The notes under the pieces: generated by a model | Databases searched by the model: none | Told to the model about the DNA's origin: nothing | Seen by the model: only the letters and a program-made list of their open reading frames with translations | Shown here: positions 24,537 through 32,617 of the stretch, piece after piece | Numbering within the stretch: position 1 is the stretch's first letter | Layout: every line of letters begins with the position of its first letter | Source of the DNA: Streptomyces sp. PKU-EA00015 | GTDB lineage: Bacteria > Actinomycetota > Actinomycetes > Streptomycetales > Streptomycetaceae | NCBI RefSeq assembly: GCF_013387495.1 | Contig: NZ_JABZEE010000015.1 | Span: 1-64,000 of the forward strand | DNA: 64,000 nucleotides | Direction: 5' to 3' | Program-made: the position numbers and the translations under genes

Positions 24537-24968
24537 GTGAGCGATCTTCCTGCCAACCGGCTCGGCTCCTACCCGTCACGAGCGGCACCGCCCTACGGGC
24601 AGGGTTCCTCCGCCAATCTCGCCGACATCCTCGAGCGGGTGCTCGACAAGGGCATCGTGATCGCGGGGGACATCCAGATCAACCTGCTCGACATCGAGCT
24701 GTTGACCATCAAACTGCGCCTGCTCGTCGCCTCGGTGGACAAGGCGAAGGAGATGGGCATCGACTGGTGGGAGCACGACCCCTCACTGTCGTCCAGGGCC
24801 AGGTCCGACACCTCCCTGCCGTCCGGCAGAAGGAGTGAGAGGGCCCTCGCCGAGGAGAACCGGCGACTGCGGGCCGAGATCGACGCCCTCCGCAAGGACG
24901 CGGAGCTTCCCGAGGGCGAAGGAGAACCCCGCGAGAGGCGTCGTCGGGGGAGCGGACGCGATGAGTGA
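24537..24968 (+). CDS. gvpJ: GvpA-family minor protein, GvpJ
   Basis: A 143-residue protein whose residues about 22-75 are a GvpA-like fold (LADILERVLDKGIVIAGDIQ, then INLLDIELLTIKLRLLVASV, ending GIDWWE). The WW pair and the polar C-terminal helix (ALAEENRRLRAEIDALRKDA) are typical of GvpJ, a minor shell or tip protein. GTG 24537 has GAGGG upstream. The stop overlaps the gvpL start by eight bases. Confidence 0.87.
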   Translation: MSDLPANRLGSYPSRAAPPYGQGSSANLADILERVLDKGIVIAGDIQINLLDIELLTIKLRLLVASVDKAKEMGIDWWEHDPSLSSRARSDTSLPSGRRSERALAEENRRLRAEIDALRKDAELPEGEGEPRERRRRGSGRDE

Positions 24969-25776
24969 CCAGGTGCTCTACGCCTACGCCGTGGCGCGGG
25001 ACGCCGACGGACTGGCGGATGTCGCGGGCGCACTGACGGGTGTCGCCGGCGCATCGGTGCGCCTGATGGCCTCCACCCGCGACGACCGGCTCCTGCTCGC
25101 CGTCAGCTCCGTCCCCGCGGACGACTTCCACGAGGCGGCCCTGAAGCGGCACCTGGAGGACCTGGACTGGCTGGAGGCGGTCGCCCGCGCTCACCACGTC
25201 GTCATCGACGCACTGGCCGCTCGCACCACGGTCCTGCCCATGCGCCTGGCGACCGTGTACCTCGACGACGACGGCGCGCGCAGGGCCCTGGACAGCGGGG
25301 CCGGCACCTTCGGCGAGCGGCTGGAACGACTGGCCGGGCACCTCGAGTGGGGCGTCAAGATCTATGCCGACCCCGCCGCGGCCTCCGCCGCCCCCGCCCC
25401 CGGCGAGGCGGCGGACCTCAGTCCCGGGCGCGCGTACCTGCGGCAGCGCAGGGCGCAGCAGGGCGTCCGGGACGACGTGTACCGGGCCGCCGGCGTGGCG
25501 GCCGAACGGGTCGAAGCGGCAGGGCGCCGGCACGCGGCCGGCCGCGCTCGCCACCGTGTCCAGCAGGGTGCCCTGGCCGCTTCCGCGGACGAGAACGTCC
25601 TCAACGACGCCTACCTGGTGCACGCGGACCGAGCGCAGGCGTTCCGTGCCGAGGTGGCGCAGGCGGCCGACGGGCTCACGGGCGTGCGCGTCGAGGTGAC
25701 GGGACCGTGGGCGCCCTACTCGTTCGCCACGCCCGCCGCCGGTTCCGACGACTCCACGGGCGGTGCGGCCCCATGA
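24961..25776 (+). CDS. gvpL: Gas vesicle protein GvpL
   Basis: A 271-residue member of the GvpL/GvpF family, the second in this operon. VLYAYAVARDADGLADVAGA begins the N-terminal domain, TTVLPMRLATVYLDDDGARR is the family hallmark, and TGPWAPYSFA is the conserved C-terminal end. It is longer than GvpF because of an Ala/Pro loop near residue 140. Overlaps gvpJ by eight bases and gvpS by four (ATGA). Confidence 0.92.
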   Translation: MSDQVLYAYAVARDADGLADVAGALTGVAGASVRLMASTRDDRLLLAVSSVPADDFHEAALKRHLEDLDWLEAVARAHHVVIDALAARTTVLPMRLATVYLDDDGARRALDSGAGTFGERLERLAGHLEWGVKIYADPAAASAAPAPGEAADLSPGRAYLRQRRAQQGVRDDVYRAAGVAAERVEAAGRRHAAGRARHRVQQGALAASADENVLNDAYLVHADRAQAFRAEVAQAADGLTGVRVEVTGPWAPYSFATPAAGSDDSTGGAAP

Positions 25777-26012
25777 CCGAGCCCCGGGACCTCCCAGAGC
25801 CGGAACCTCTGCACGGGCGGCAGGTCGCGCTCATCGACCTGCTCGACCGGCTGCTCAGCGGCGGGGCGGTCATCACCGGTGACGTGGTCCTGTCCGTCGC
25901 CGACATCGATCTCGTACGCGTCTCGCTGCGCGCCCTGATCGTGTCCATCGGCCCCGAGAACCCGTCGCCCTGGGCGATACCCGCCGCTTCGCGGGACAGC
26001 CATGACGTCTGA
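25773..26012 (+). CDS. gvpS: GvpA-family small protein, GvpS
   Basis: A 79-residue GvpA-like protein (ALIDLLDRLLSGGAVITGDV, then VLSVADIDLVRVSLRALIVS). It is the shortest of the three GvpA paralogues here and corresponds to GvpS of Streptomyces clusters, between gvpL and gvpK. Start overlaps the gvpL stop (ATGA), and its end overlaps gvpK by 11 bases. Confidence 0.88.
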   Translation: MTEPRDLPEPEPLHGRQVALIDLLDRLLSGGAVITGDVVLSVADIDLVRVSLRALIVSIGPENPSPWAIPAASRDSHDV

Positions 26013-26415
26013 GGACCGGGACCCTGCGAGGGATCGCCTCGACGAGGTGGCGGACGCCGCGGCCCGCGCCTTCCACCTGCTCCCCGCGACACCACGCGAC
26101 CTGCCGTCGGTGGGAGAGGAACCACCGGCGCGGACCCCGTCACGCCGGATCACCGCCGATCCCGACACCGTGGAACGGGACCTGGTCAGACTGGTCCTGA
26201 CCCTGGTCGAGCTGCTGCGTCAGCTCATGGAGCGCCAGGCGCTGCACCGGGTGGACCAGGGGGATCTCAGCGAAGAACAGGAGGAGCGGCTCGGGGCCAC
26301 CCTCATGATCCTGCACGACCGCATGACGGGTCTGTGCGCTCAGTACGGGCTGACCATGGACGATCTCAACCTGGATCTCGGGCCGCTCGGCCCGCTGCTC
26401 CCGCCCTCCGACTGA
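26002..26415 (+). CDS. gvpK: Gas vesicle protein GvpK
   Basis: A 137-residue GvpK. The core VERDLVRLVLTLVELLRQLM followed by ERQALHRVDQGDLSEEQEER and the end YGLTMDDLNLDLGPLGPLLP are diagnostic. GvpK is an assembly or stability factor. Last gene of the gvp operon, overlapping gvpS by 11 bases. Confidence 0.94.
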   Translation: MTSEDRDPARDRLDEVADAAARAFHLLPATPRDLPSVGEEPPARTPSRRITADPDTVERDLVRLVLTLVELLRQLMERQALHRVDQGDLSEEQEERLGATLMILHDRMTGLCAQYGLTMDDLNLDLGPLGPLLPPSD

Positions 26416-26536
26416 CGCCGGTGCGGTCCGCGTGGCGGGGCGTGCGGGTGGTGGCGGTCATGTAGTCCTCGTAGCGATCGAGCACGAGGAGCAGACCCAG
26501 CAGCAGCAGGGGCATGAGCAGAGCGACGGCTATCAC
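26366..26536 (-). CDS. Putative small single-span membrane protein
   Basis: A 56-residue frame opening at GTG 26536 behind GGGGAGG. It reads MIAVALLMPLLLLGLLLVLD then RYEDYMTATT. A single hydrophobic helix followed by R-Y-E-D is a pattern seen in small Streptomyces membrane proteins. Its last 50 bases run antisense to the 3' end of gvpK, so the true end or even existence is uncertain. Confidence 0.4.
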   Translation of the reverse strand: MIAVALLMPLLLLGLLLVLDRYEDYMTATTRTPRHADRTGVSRRAGAAGRAARDPG

Positions 26537-26681
26537 GGCGGCCTCCCCGGAGGCGAAGAAAGCGTCCTGCCTTCCGGGTAGCCCCGCTGGAGCAGGTCGA
26601 GCACGGTGCGCTGTGAGGATCGTGTGATGATGCGCGCACGATGTGAAGGGCGCCCTGCCCGGCTCCGCGCGCTGTGACGTC

Positions 26682-27149
26682 CTAAGCCACCACCGGCCGC
26701 CCGGTGCGGCGGGCCACCGCGTCACCCGACTTCTGGCCGGCGACGAGGGCGCGCAGGAAGCCGAGTACAGCATCGACGTCGTGGCCCTCCGCGGCCGCGG
26801 CGATGCGTGCGTGCAGGTCCGACTCGACCGAGGCGACGGCCCGGGCCGTCTCGTGGCCGGCCGGGGTGAGCGTGAGCTGGACCTGGCGGCGGTCGCTGCT
26901 GCCTTCCTCGCGGCGCACGAGTCCCGCCGTGACGAGCCGGTCGAGCAAGCGGCTCGGGTTGCTTCCGCTCTCGCACACCAGCAGGGCGCCGAGACCCGAC
27001 AGGCTGAGCGGCTGCCGCTCGGCGAGCAGACGCAGGACTTCCGCCTGGGCGGGGGTGACCCCGAGCGGCCGCAGTCCGTGGGCGAGTTGGCGATTGCCCT
27101 CGCGCTGTGCGGCCAGGACGAGGAAGCGCAGTTCTTCGGCCGGCTCCAT
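26682..27149 (-). CDS. MarR family transcriptional regulator
   Basis: A 155-residue winged-helix regulator. Dimer helix EELRFLVLAAQREGNRQLAH, recognition region LGALLVCESGSNPSRLLDRL and the wing VRREEGSSDRRQVQLTLTPAG are as expected of MarR. ATG 27149 is chosen; the frame is open to 27200. It is divergent from the alcohol dehydrogenase-like gene, with a 7-base inverted repeat in between. Confidence 0.88.
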   Translation of the reverse strand: MEPAEELRFLVLAAQREGNRQLAHGLRPLGVTPAQAEVLRLLAERQPLSLSGLGALLVCESGSNPSRLLDRLVTAGLVRREEGSSDRRQVQLTLTPAGHETARAVASVESDLHARIAAAAEGHDVDAVLGFLRALVAGQKSGDAVARRTGRPVVA

Positions 27150-27245
27150 TGGTGCAGGGCTCCCGGTGTCGGTGGACGGGAGCAAAAGGTTACACGGCAT
27201 TCATCTGCTGATCGGTGCGCGGAGGAAGTCGGCCGGGCAATTATG

Positions 27246-27270
27246 TGTCGTGCAACCTTGTGACACGACA
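27246..27270. promoter_or_regulatory. Inverted repeat TGTCGTG-N11-CACGACA, likely MarR site
   Basis: Seven-base perfect arms 15 bases before the dehydrogenase start (27285) and next to its AAAGGTGGAG ribosome site. Spacing suits a MarR dimer. Binding would block the dehydrogenase promoter. Confidence 0.5.
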
Positions 27271-27284
27271 TGAAAGGTGGAGAG

Positions 27285-28310
27285 ATGAACGAGATCCCCT
27301 ACCGGAGGATCGTCGCGACGCGGTTCGGCGGACCCGAGGTGCTCGAACCCGTGGAAGCGACCCTCCCCGCACCGCCCCCGGGGTACGCGCGGCTGAAGGT
27401 GCTGGCCGTCGGAGTCGGTTTCACCGACCTCATGGCCCGCAGCGGCGACTATCTGCTCCAGCGCAAGGCGCCGTTCACACCCGGCTACGAACTCGTCGGC
27501 GAGGTAGCCGACTTCGTGCTCGACGGACCCCGGCCGCACTGGCTGCGGGAGGGAGCGCGCGTGGCGGTCGCCCTGACCAGGATGGCCGCGTACACCGAGT
27601 ACATCAGCCTGCCGATGTGGCAGCTGGTGCCACTCCCGGACGGGCTGGACCCGCTCACCGCGGCAGCCGTGCCGCTGGACTGGATCACTGCGCTGAGCGT
27701 GCTGGAGACCCACGGCCGGGTCCCGGCCGGGGGCGCCGTACTGATCCACGGGGCGAGCGGGGGAGTGGGGCGGGCGCTGAGCCGGCTGGGCGAGCTGCGA
27801 GGCCTGCGGATGTACGGCACCGCGTCCGCCGCAGGCAGCGAGGAACGGCTCGCCCGGCACGGCGTGACGTTCATCGACTACCGCCGCCAGGACTTCGAGG
27901 CCGTCGTCCGCGACCGTGAACCGGGCGGTGTGCAAGCCGTGTTCGACCACATCGGCGGCGTCAATCTCACCAAGGGCCACCGCCTGCTGGCACCGGGCGG
28001 GGTGCTGGTGAGCTACGCGTTCTCCGGGCGCCCCGGTCGCATGGCCGCCGACACCGTGCGCGGCGCGATGCGCGTGAAGCTCATGAACCTGCGACCCGGA
28101 CGCCGCACCGCGCTCAGCATGGTGCCGCACGAGATCGGGTCGGACCGCAACTGGTACCGAGGCAGTCTGGAGCGTCTGCTGGACATGGCGGACCGAGGTG
28201 TCATCGATCCGGAGATCGGCGCGGTCCACCCGCTGATGCAGGCCGCCGACGTCCACGCGGCCCTGGAGCGGCGAGAGATCACCGGCAAGGTGATCCTGAC
28301 GGTGGACTGA
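27285..28310 (+). CDS. Medium-chain dehydrogenase/reductase (quinone oxidoreductase type)
   Basis: A 341-residue zinc-independent MDR protein. GroES-like N-terminal domain (YARLKVLAVGVGFTDLMARS, PFTPGYELVGEV), Rossmann motif GASGGVGRALS near residue 160, and no Cys ligands for zinc. This matches NADPH:quinone oxidoreductase or enone reductase families. Start ATG 27285 with a strong GGTGGAG site. A divergent MarR gene and the inverted repeat between them suggest induction by an electrophile or phenolic compound. Confidence 0.9.
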   Translation: MNEIPYRRIVATRFGGPEVLEPVEATLPAPPPGYARLKVLAVGVGFTDLMARSGDYLLQRKAPFTPGYELVGEVADFVLDGPRPHWLREGARVAVALTRMAAYTEYISLPMWQLVPLPDGLDPLTAAAVPLDWITALSVLETHGRVPAGGAVLIHGASGGVGRALSRLGELRGLRMYGTASAAGSEERLARHGVTFIDYRRQDFEAVVRDREPGGVQAVFDHIGGVNLTKGHRLLAPGGVLVSYAFSGRPGRMAADTVRGAMRVKLMNLRPGRRTALSMVPHEIGSDRNWYRGSLERLLDMADRGVIDPEIGAVHPLMQAADVHAALERREITGKVILTVD

Positions 28311-28943
28311 TCCGCTCCCGGCCCCGAGGACAACCTCCTGTGCCGCGCACCGAGTTCCTGTCGCCGTGAGGGGGCCGGCCGGTCACCGCCGTTCCGTAGA
28401 GGCCGGGGTGCTCGGTCGCCCGGACTGTCAGGTGCCGGGCAGGGCCCCCGGGCCCGTAAGGGCCGCCCTCGACCGGGCGGCCGCCGACGGTGTGGACCTC
28501 GTCGACATGAGCCTTGGCCCGACCGGCAACGGCAGCAGTGGCGTGCCCGGTCCGCTCGGCCCCGGTCCCCCGCCGCTCAGGCCCCGGCGGGCGACTGGGC
28601 CTCGACCGCGGCGAGGAAGAGGCCGGCTCGGCGGTGTGAAGCCGGACAGCCGACGGTGTGGCGGCCCCGGCTGCCGTACGGGCCCCGCAGCGCCGGTCGG
28701 AACGCGTCCCGTCAACAGGCCCTCGTGCGCCGACCGTTGAGTGACGGGCGGGCAGCGGCTTCTGTGACCGCGCAGCCCTCCTGCGCGGCCGAGGTGGCGA
28801 TCGCCTCCAGGGTGCGGACGTTGCCCCGGCTGGAGACCAGCGCTGGAGGCTCACCGACGTGACTCCGGCCGACGGGAGCTGAGCTCCGATCCCCGGGGCA
28901 GGCGGGCCGCGTTCCGTCACGGCGCACGAAGTACTCTTGCGCC
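28311..28943. other. Gene-poor region with a possible subtilase fragment
   Basis: About 630 bases with no convincing gene. In the plus frame at 28456-28539 one reads VRAALDRAAADGVDLVDMSL followed by GPTGNGSS, very like the region of S8 subtilases between the catalytic Asp and His (DGVDVINMSLG type). The surrounding frame becomes Pro/Arg/Gly-rich and lacks catalytic residues, so this is at best a remnant. On the minus strand at 28740-28862 nothing recognisable was found. Confidence 0.3.
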
Positions 28944-30089
28944 GTGACGATGCACCAGAGCGCCGATGTGAGCGTCGACGCGATGATCGAGGACCTGAGG
29001 ACACTCGTCGAGACCGAGTCTCCCTCGCGCGATCTCGACGCCTTGAGGGCATCGGCGAAAGCCGTCGCCTCTGTCATCGAGAGCCGGCTCGGCGGGCAGG
29101 CCGTCCTCGTCGAGAGCGAGGCCGGGCCGCATGTCCACTGGTCAGCCGGAGGCGACCCCGAAGTGCTGATCCTCGGTCACCACGACACGGTGTTTCCGCT
29201 CGGAACCCTTGAACGCCTCCCGTTCACGGTGGAAAACGGCCACGCCACCGGCCCCGGGGTCTTCGACATGCTGGGCGGTGTGGTCCAGGCCGTTCACGGC
29301 CTGGCCACGCTGGCCGACCGGTCGGGCGTCGAGATCCTGGTGACGGCCGACGAAGAGGTCGGTTCACGCTCCTCTCGTGCGCTCGTCGAAGAACGAGCCC
29401 TCGCCTGCGGCGCCGTCCTCGTGCTCGAAGGCGCCGCTGACGGCGGCGCCCTGAAGACCGGCCGCAAGGGGTGCGGCACGTTCGAGGTCTCCGTCTCGGG
29501 CCGGGCCTCGCACGCGGGCCTTGAGCCCGAGGCCGGGATCAACGCCCTGATCGAGGCATCGCACCAGGTACTGGACATCGCAGCGCTCTCTCGACCCGAC
29601 ATCGGCACGACGGTCACCCCGACCGTCGCGTCCGCGGGAACCCAGGGCAACGTCGTTCCCGCACAGGCGACCGTCGTCGTCGACGTCCGGGTCGAGTCGG
29701 TCGACGAGAAGGAACGCGTCGAATCCGCGTTCGCGGCACTGACTCCCCATCTCGACGGGGCGGAGATCACGGTGCGGGGAGCTGTCGGCCGGCCACCGAT
29801 GCCCGAGTCGGCGTCGGCCGAGCTCTTCGCGGTGGCGAAGAAGCTGCTTCCCGGCCTCGAAGGCATGGCCGTCGGCGGCGGAAGCGACGGCAACTTCACA
29901 GCCGCGCTGGGCGTGCCGACACTCGACGGCCTCGGAGCAGTCGGAGGCGGCGCCCACGCCGACCACGAGTACCTGGTGATCGAGGCCATGGCCGAGCGGG
30001 CGAACCTGGTCGCCGGACTGGTGCACGCGCTGCGGAACACAGAGGACAACGAGAGCACGCGAGCTGTGAGCGCTCGCACGAGGCCGTGA
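28944..30089 (+). CDS. M20 family metallopeptidase (carboxypeptidase G2-like)
   Basis: A 381-residue zinc peptidase of the M20A type, closest in layout to glutamate carboxypeptidase. Metal ligands sit in LGHHDTVFPLG (His, Asp), GPGVFDMLGG (bridging Asp), the general base pair in TADEEVGS (Glu-Glu), and a terminal AHADHEYL (His). A dimerisation domain with VSVSGRASHAGLEPEAGINA is inserted in the middle. It hydrolyses a C-terminal amino acid or an N-acyl bond. No signal peptide: cytosolic. GTG 28944 is the first start; ATG 28950 is equally possible. Confidence 0.9.
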   Translation: MTMHQSADVSVDAMIEDLRTLVETESPSRDLDALRASAKAVASVIESRLGGQAVLVESEAGPHVHWSAGGDPEVLILGHHDTVFPLGTLERLPFTVENGHATGPGVFDMLGGVVQAVHGLATLADRSGVEILVTADEEVGSRSSRALVEERALACGAVLVLEGAADGGALKTGRKGCGTFEVSVSGRASHAGLEPEAGINALIEASHQVLDIAALSRPDIGTTVTPTVASAGTQGNVVPAQATVVVDVRVESVDEKERVESAFAALTPHLDGAEITVRGAVGRPPMPESASAELFAVAKKLLPGLEGMAVGGGSDGNFTAALGVPTLDGLGAVGGGAHADHEYLVIEAMAERANLVAGLVHALRNTEDNESTRAVSARTRP

Positions 30090-30104
30090 GCCGCGACCAC
30101 CGGG

Positions 30105-30668
30105 TCAGCTGGGGTGGCCGCGGCCGGTGAGCAGCTCGCGCAGGTGGTCGACCATGCTGGCGCCGGGCGCGAGGATCTTGTTCGCAGGCGGGCTGTCGGG
30201 AGCGGACGGGTGCGGCCGGGTCGGGGCCGCCTTCTTCACCGAGCGGATCCTCTCGCCGAGTTCGTCGAGCGCGGTGGCGGGGCAGGCGTCGGCCAGCAGG
30301 GGAAAGAGGCGGTTCTCCTCGTCCTGGACGTGGGAGGCGACCGACGTCTTGAGGTGGGCGAGGAGCGTGTCGAACCGGTCGTCGACGGGCCGGCAGCTCT
30401 CCAGTTCCCTGAGCATGCGCTCGACCTCGGCGTGGTCGGCGAGCTCCTTGTCGGCCAGGTCGTCGCCGCCGTCGACGTACCGGCGCACCGCCGGGTAGAG
30501 GTACTCCTCCTCGGCGACCGAGTGCCGCACCAGCTCCAAGGTGAGCCGGTCGGCCAGCTCCCGTCGCTTGGGGTCGGCTGTCGGCAGCCCATTCATCTTC
30601 TCGAACAGGGCATCGACCTCGCGGTGGTCCGCGGTCAATTCCTCGATGACGTTTCCACCGTGTCCCAT
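30105..30668 (-). CDS. Hemerythrin HHE domain protein
   Basis: A 187-residue protein with a four-helix HHE domain that binds a di-iron centre. Ligands are visible in TADHREVDALFEKM, LVRHSVAEEEYLYP, LADHAEVERML and VASHVQDEENRLFP. The C-terminal 50 residues are Pro/Ala-rich and end in VDHLRELLTGR. Hemerythrin-like proteins of Streptomyces sense or store oxygen, NO or peroxide. Start ATG 30668; the frame runs on to 30812 without a ribosome site. Convergent with the M20 peptidase gene. Confidence 0.88.
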   Translation of the reverse strand: MGHGGNVIEELTADHREVDALFEKMNGLPTADPKRRELADRLTLELVRHSVAEEEYLYPAVRRYVDGGDDLADKELADHAEVERMLRELESCRPVDDRFDTLLAHLKTSVASHVQDEENRLFPLLADACPATALDELGERIRSVKKAAPTRPHPSAPDSPPANKILAPGASMVDHLRELLTGRGHPS

Positions 30669-31021
30669 GACGCCTCCCTGTCCTTGTGACGGGCACCGGC
30701 CGCACCGGTTCGGGACGAAGCGGTGACGTTGTCCGCGGCGACGCGCGGCGAGCCGAGCCCACACAACCGTTACCCCGCCGCCCACGGTCGGCGGAGAGCC
30801 CATTCGGGTCACATTCCGTGCCGGTGCACCGGTGGGCGGGCGACCTCACCCCTGAGGTCCGGCTGAACGGCGGCGGTCCCCGCGTCCCGGTACCGCTCGC
30901 TGCGGCCGATCGGTGTGGGCGCATCCGGAATCGTCCGGGATAAGAACTTGAAACGCTAACAAGCGACTCGTCGTTTCTGTAGGCTTCTGCCGCTCATCAC
31001 ACTATTGAGGGGGGACCTCAC
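30669..31021. other. Intergenic region between divergent genes
   Basis: 353 bases between the hemerythrin gene and the secreted lamin-tail gene. The last 70 bases are A/T-rich (TTGAAACGCTAACAAG at 30950 onward) and should hold the promoter of the secreted protein, but no confident -35/-10 pair with standard spacing can be assigned. Nothing else seen. Confidence 0.5.
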
Positions 31022-31513
31022 GTGCGCATCCATGCCGTCATCGCCGCAGCCGTCACGGCCGGAACGCTCGCCGCTCTGACCGCGAGCCCGGCCCAGGCCG
31101 CCGAATACTCCTCCGCGCTCAAGCTCCGCGGCGTCCAGTACGACGCACCGGGCAGAGACTCCAACAGCTGCTCGACCGGCAACACCCACGAGGAGTACCT
31201 GACCATCAAGAACTACTCGTCGTCGGCGACGGTCAACCTCCGGGGCTACTACGTCAAGGACGCTGCCGGCAACCGCTTCACCTTCACCGCCAACCACTAC
31301 CTGCAGCCCGGTGACTACGTGAAGCTCCGCGGCGGCAACGGCACGGACTCCGACGCCGGCAACGTCGTCTACCGCGACAACTGCAACTTCATATGGAACA
31401 ACGACCGGGACACGATCTACTTCTACAAGCCGTCGGGCAGCCGCGCCGACGTGCACTCCTACACCAAGAGCGTGAACGACCGCGACGGCAACGGCTACGT
31501 CACGTTCCACTGA
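31022..31513 (+). CDS. Secreted lamin-tail domain (LTD) protein
   Basis: A 163-residue exported protein. Residues 1-27 are a signal peptide ending in AQA-A. The mature part is one Ig-like LTD: EEYLTIKNYSSSATVNLRGY, then YVKDAAGNRFTFTANHYLQP and GDYVKLRGGNG, ending VNDRDGNGYVTFH. Two Cys (CSTGN and DNCNF) may form a disulfide. Streptomyces secrete several stand-alone LTD proteins of unknown role, thought to bind nucleic acid, wall or other ligands. GTG 31022 follows GAGGGGGGA. Monocistronic, with a hairpin after the stop. Confidence 0.9.
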   Translation: MRIHAVIAAAVTAGTLAALTASPAQAAEYSSALKLRGVQYDAPGRDSNSCSTGNTHEEYLTIKNYSSSATVNLRGYYVKDAAGNRFTFTANHYLQPGDYVKLRGGNGTDSDAGNVVYRDNCNFIWNNDRDTIYFYKPSGSRADVHSYTKSVNDRDGNGYVTFH

Positions 31514-31526
31514 ACCGTGACGGCTG

Positions 31527-31547
31527 CCGCGAGCCGTCCGCTCGCGG
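31527..31547 (+). terminator. Hairpin after the LTD gene
   Basis: CCGCGAGC-cgtcc-GCTCGCGG, eight-base perfect arms, 13 bases beyond the stop codon. Confidence 0.65.
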
Positions 31548-31749
31548 GGCTCCCATGTTGTGGCGAGCTCTTCCACGGCCCCGGCGGGAGACATATTGAC
31601 GGCTTTGCCGCCACAGGAGGTCAACAGCAGGTGTGCGCAGAGTCGTTGAGGCCACTTCCCTTCGGCCGGGAAGCCGGTGCGAGGCAGTGCCTGACGGCAC
31701 GCCGGCCTCGTAAGGTTCCACACGACCAACGGACTACGTAAGGGTGCTC

Positions 31750-32349
31750 GTGCGCAGACTCGTCTATTACATCGCCTCCACCATCGACGGTTTCATCGCG
31801 GGACCGGACGGTGCCGACCCCACCGGACCGGACGGCTTCTGGCCGATCCCCGAGGACTACGTGCAGCACCTCGTCGCCGAGTACCCGGAGACCCTCCCCG
31901 GCCCGGCCCGGGCCGCGTTGTCGGTCACGGCGGGCGGCACACATTTCGACACCGTTCTCGAAGGGCGCCGCTCCTACGAGATCGGTCTCCACGCCGGCGT
32001 CACCGACGCCTACCCGCACCTGCGGCACCTGGTGTTCTCCCGCACCCTGACGGAGAGCCCGGACCCCGCCGTGGAACTCGTCGCCGGGGATCCGGTCGCC
32101 AAGGTACGGGAGCTGAAGCAGCAGGACGGCAAGGACATCTGGCTGCTCGGCGGTGGCGAACTGGCCGGCGCGCTCTACTCCGAGATCGACGGGCTGATCG
32201 TCAAACTGGGCCCGCTGACCATCGGCACCGGGATACCGCTCTTCTCCCACAAGGCCGGTTTCGACCCCCGCGGTTGGGAACTGACGGGCCACACCGCCCT
32301 GAAGAGCGGGGCGGTCTTCCTCACCTACGCCCGGAAGTCCTTGGCGTAA
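31750..32349 (+). CDS. RibD C-terminal/dihydrofolate reductase-like protein
   Basis: A 199-residue DHFR-fold reductase. N-terminal MRRLVYYIASTIDGFIAGPD, the RRSYEIG helix, and WLLGGGELAGALYSEIDGLI with the glycine loop for NADPH are standard. Such stand-alone RibD_C proteins reduce unknown pteridine or flavin-like substrates. GTG 31750 has AAGGG at five bases; GTG 31744 overlaps the site and is unlikely. Monocistronic with a strong terminator. Confidence 0.87.
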   Translation: MRRLVYYIASTIDGFIAGPDGADPTGPDGFWPIPEDYVQHLVAEYPETLPGPARAALSVTAGGTHFDTVLEGRRSYEIGLHAGVTDAYPHLRHLVFSRTLTESPDPAVELVAGDPVAKVRELKQQDGKDIWLLGGGELAGALYSEIDGLIVKLGPLTIGTGIPLFSHKAGFDPRGWELTGHTALKSGAVFLTYARKSLA

Positions 32350-32381
32350 GACCCCTGACGAAGTGAGGGAGACATCCCTCC

Positions 32382-32418
32382 GGCCCTGAGCCGCTGGCAT
32401 GCCCGGCGGCTCAGGGCC
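32382..32418 (+). terminator. Strong hairpin after the RibD-like gene
   Basis: GGCCCTGAGCCGC and GCGGCTCAGGGCC, thirteen-base perfect arms with an 11-base loop. It lies 32 bases past the stop. The rest of the gap to 32617 shows nothing recognised. Confidence 0.8.
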
Positions 32419-32617
32419 GTGGTGCTCTCTCGCCGTGCACGGCGGTGTACTCGGTCGCGAGCCAAGGCCCCAGGTCGTCCATGAGCCACGCCTCCCGGCA
32501 CAGAATTCCCCGCGTCCGACAGCGCACACACAGTCAGGCGACCGCAGCCGGCTCCCCGCTCGGAGCGCCGGGTCGGCCGTCGCGTCGCCGCCGCGCGGAC
32601 GAGGCGGTCCGCCGTCC

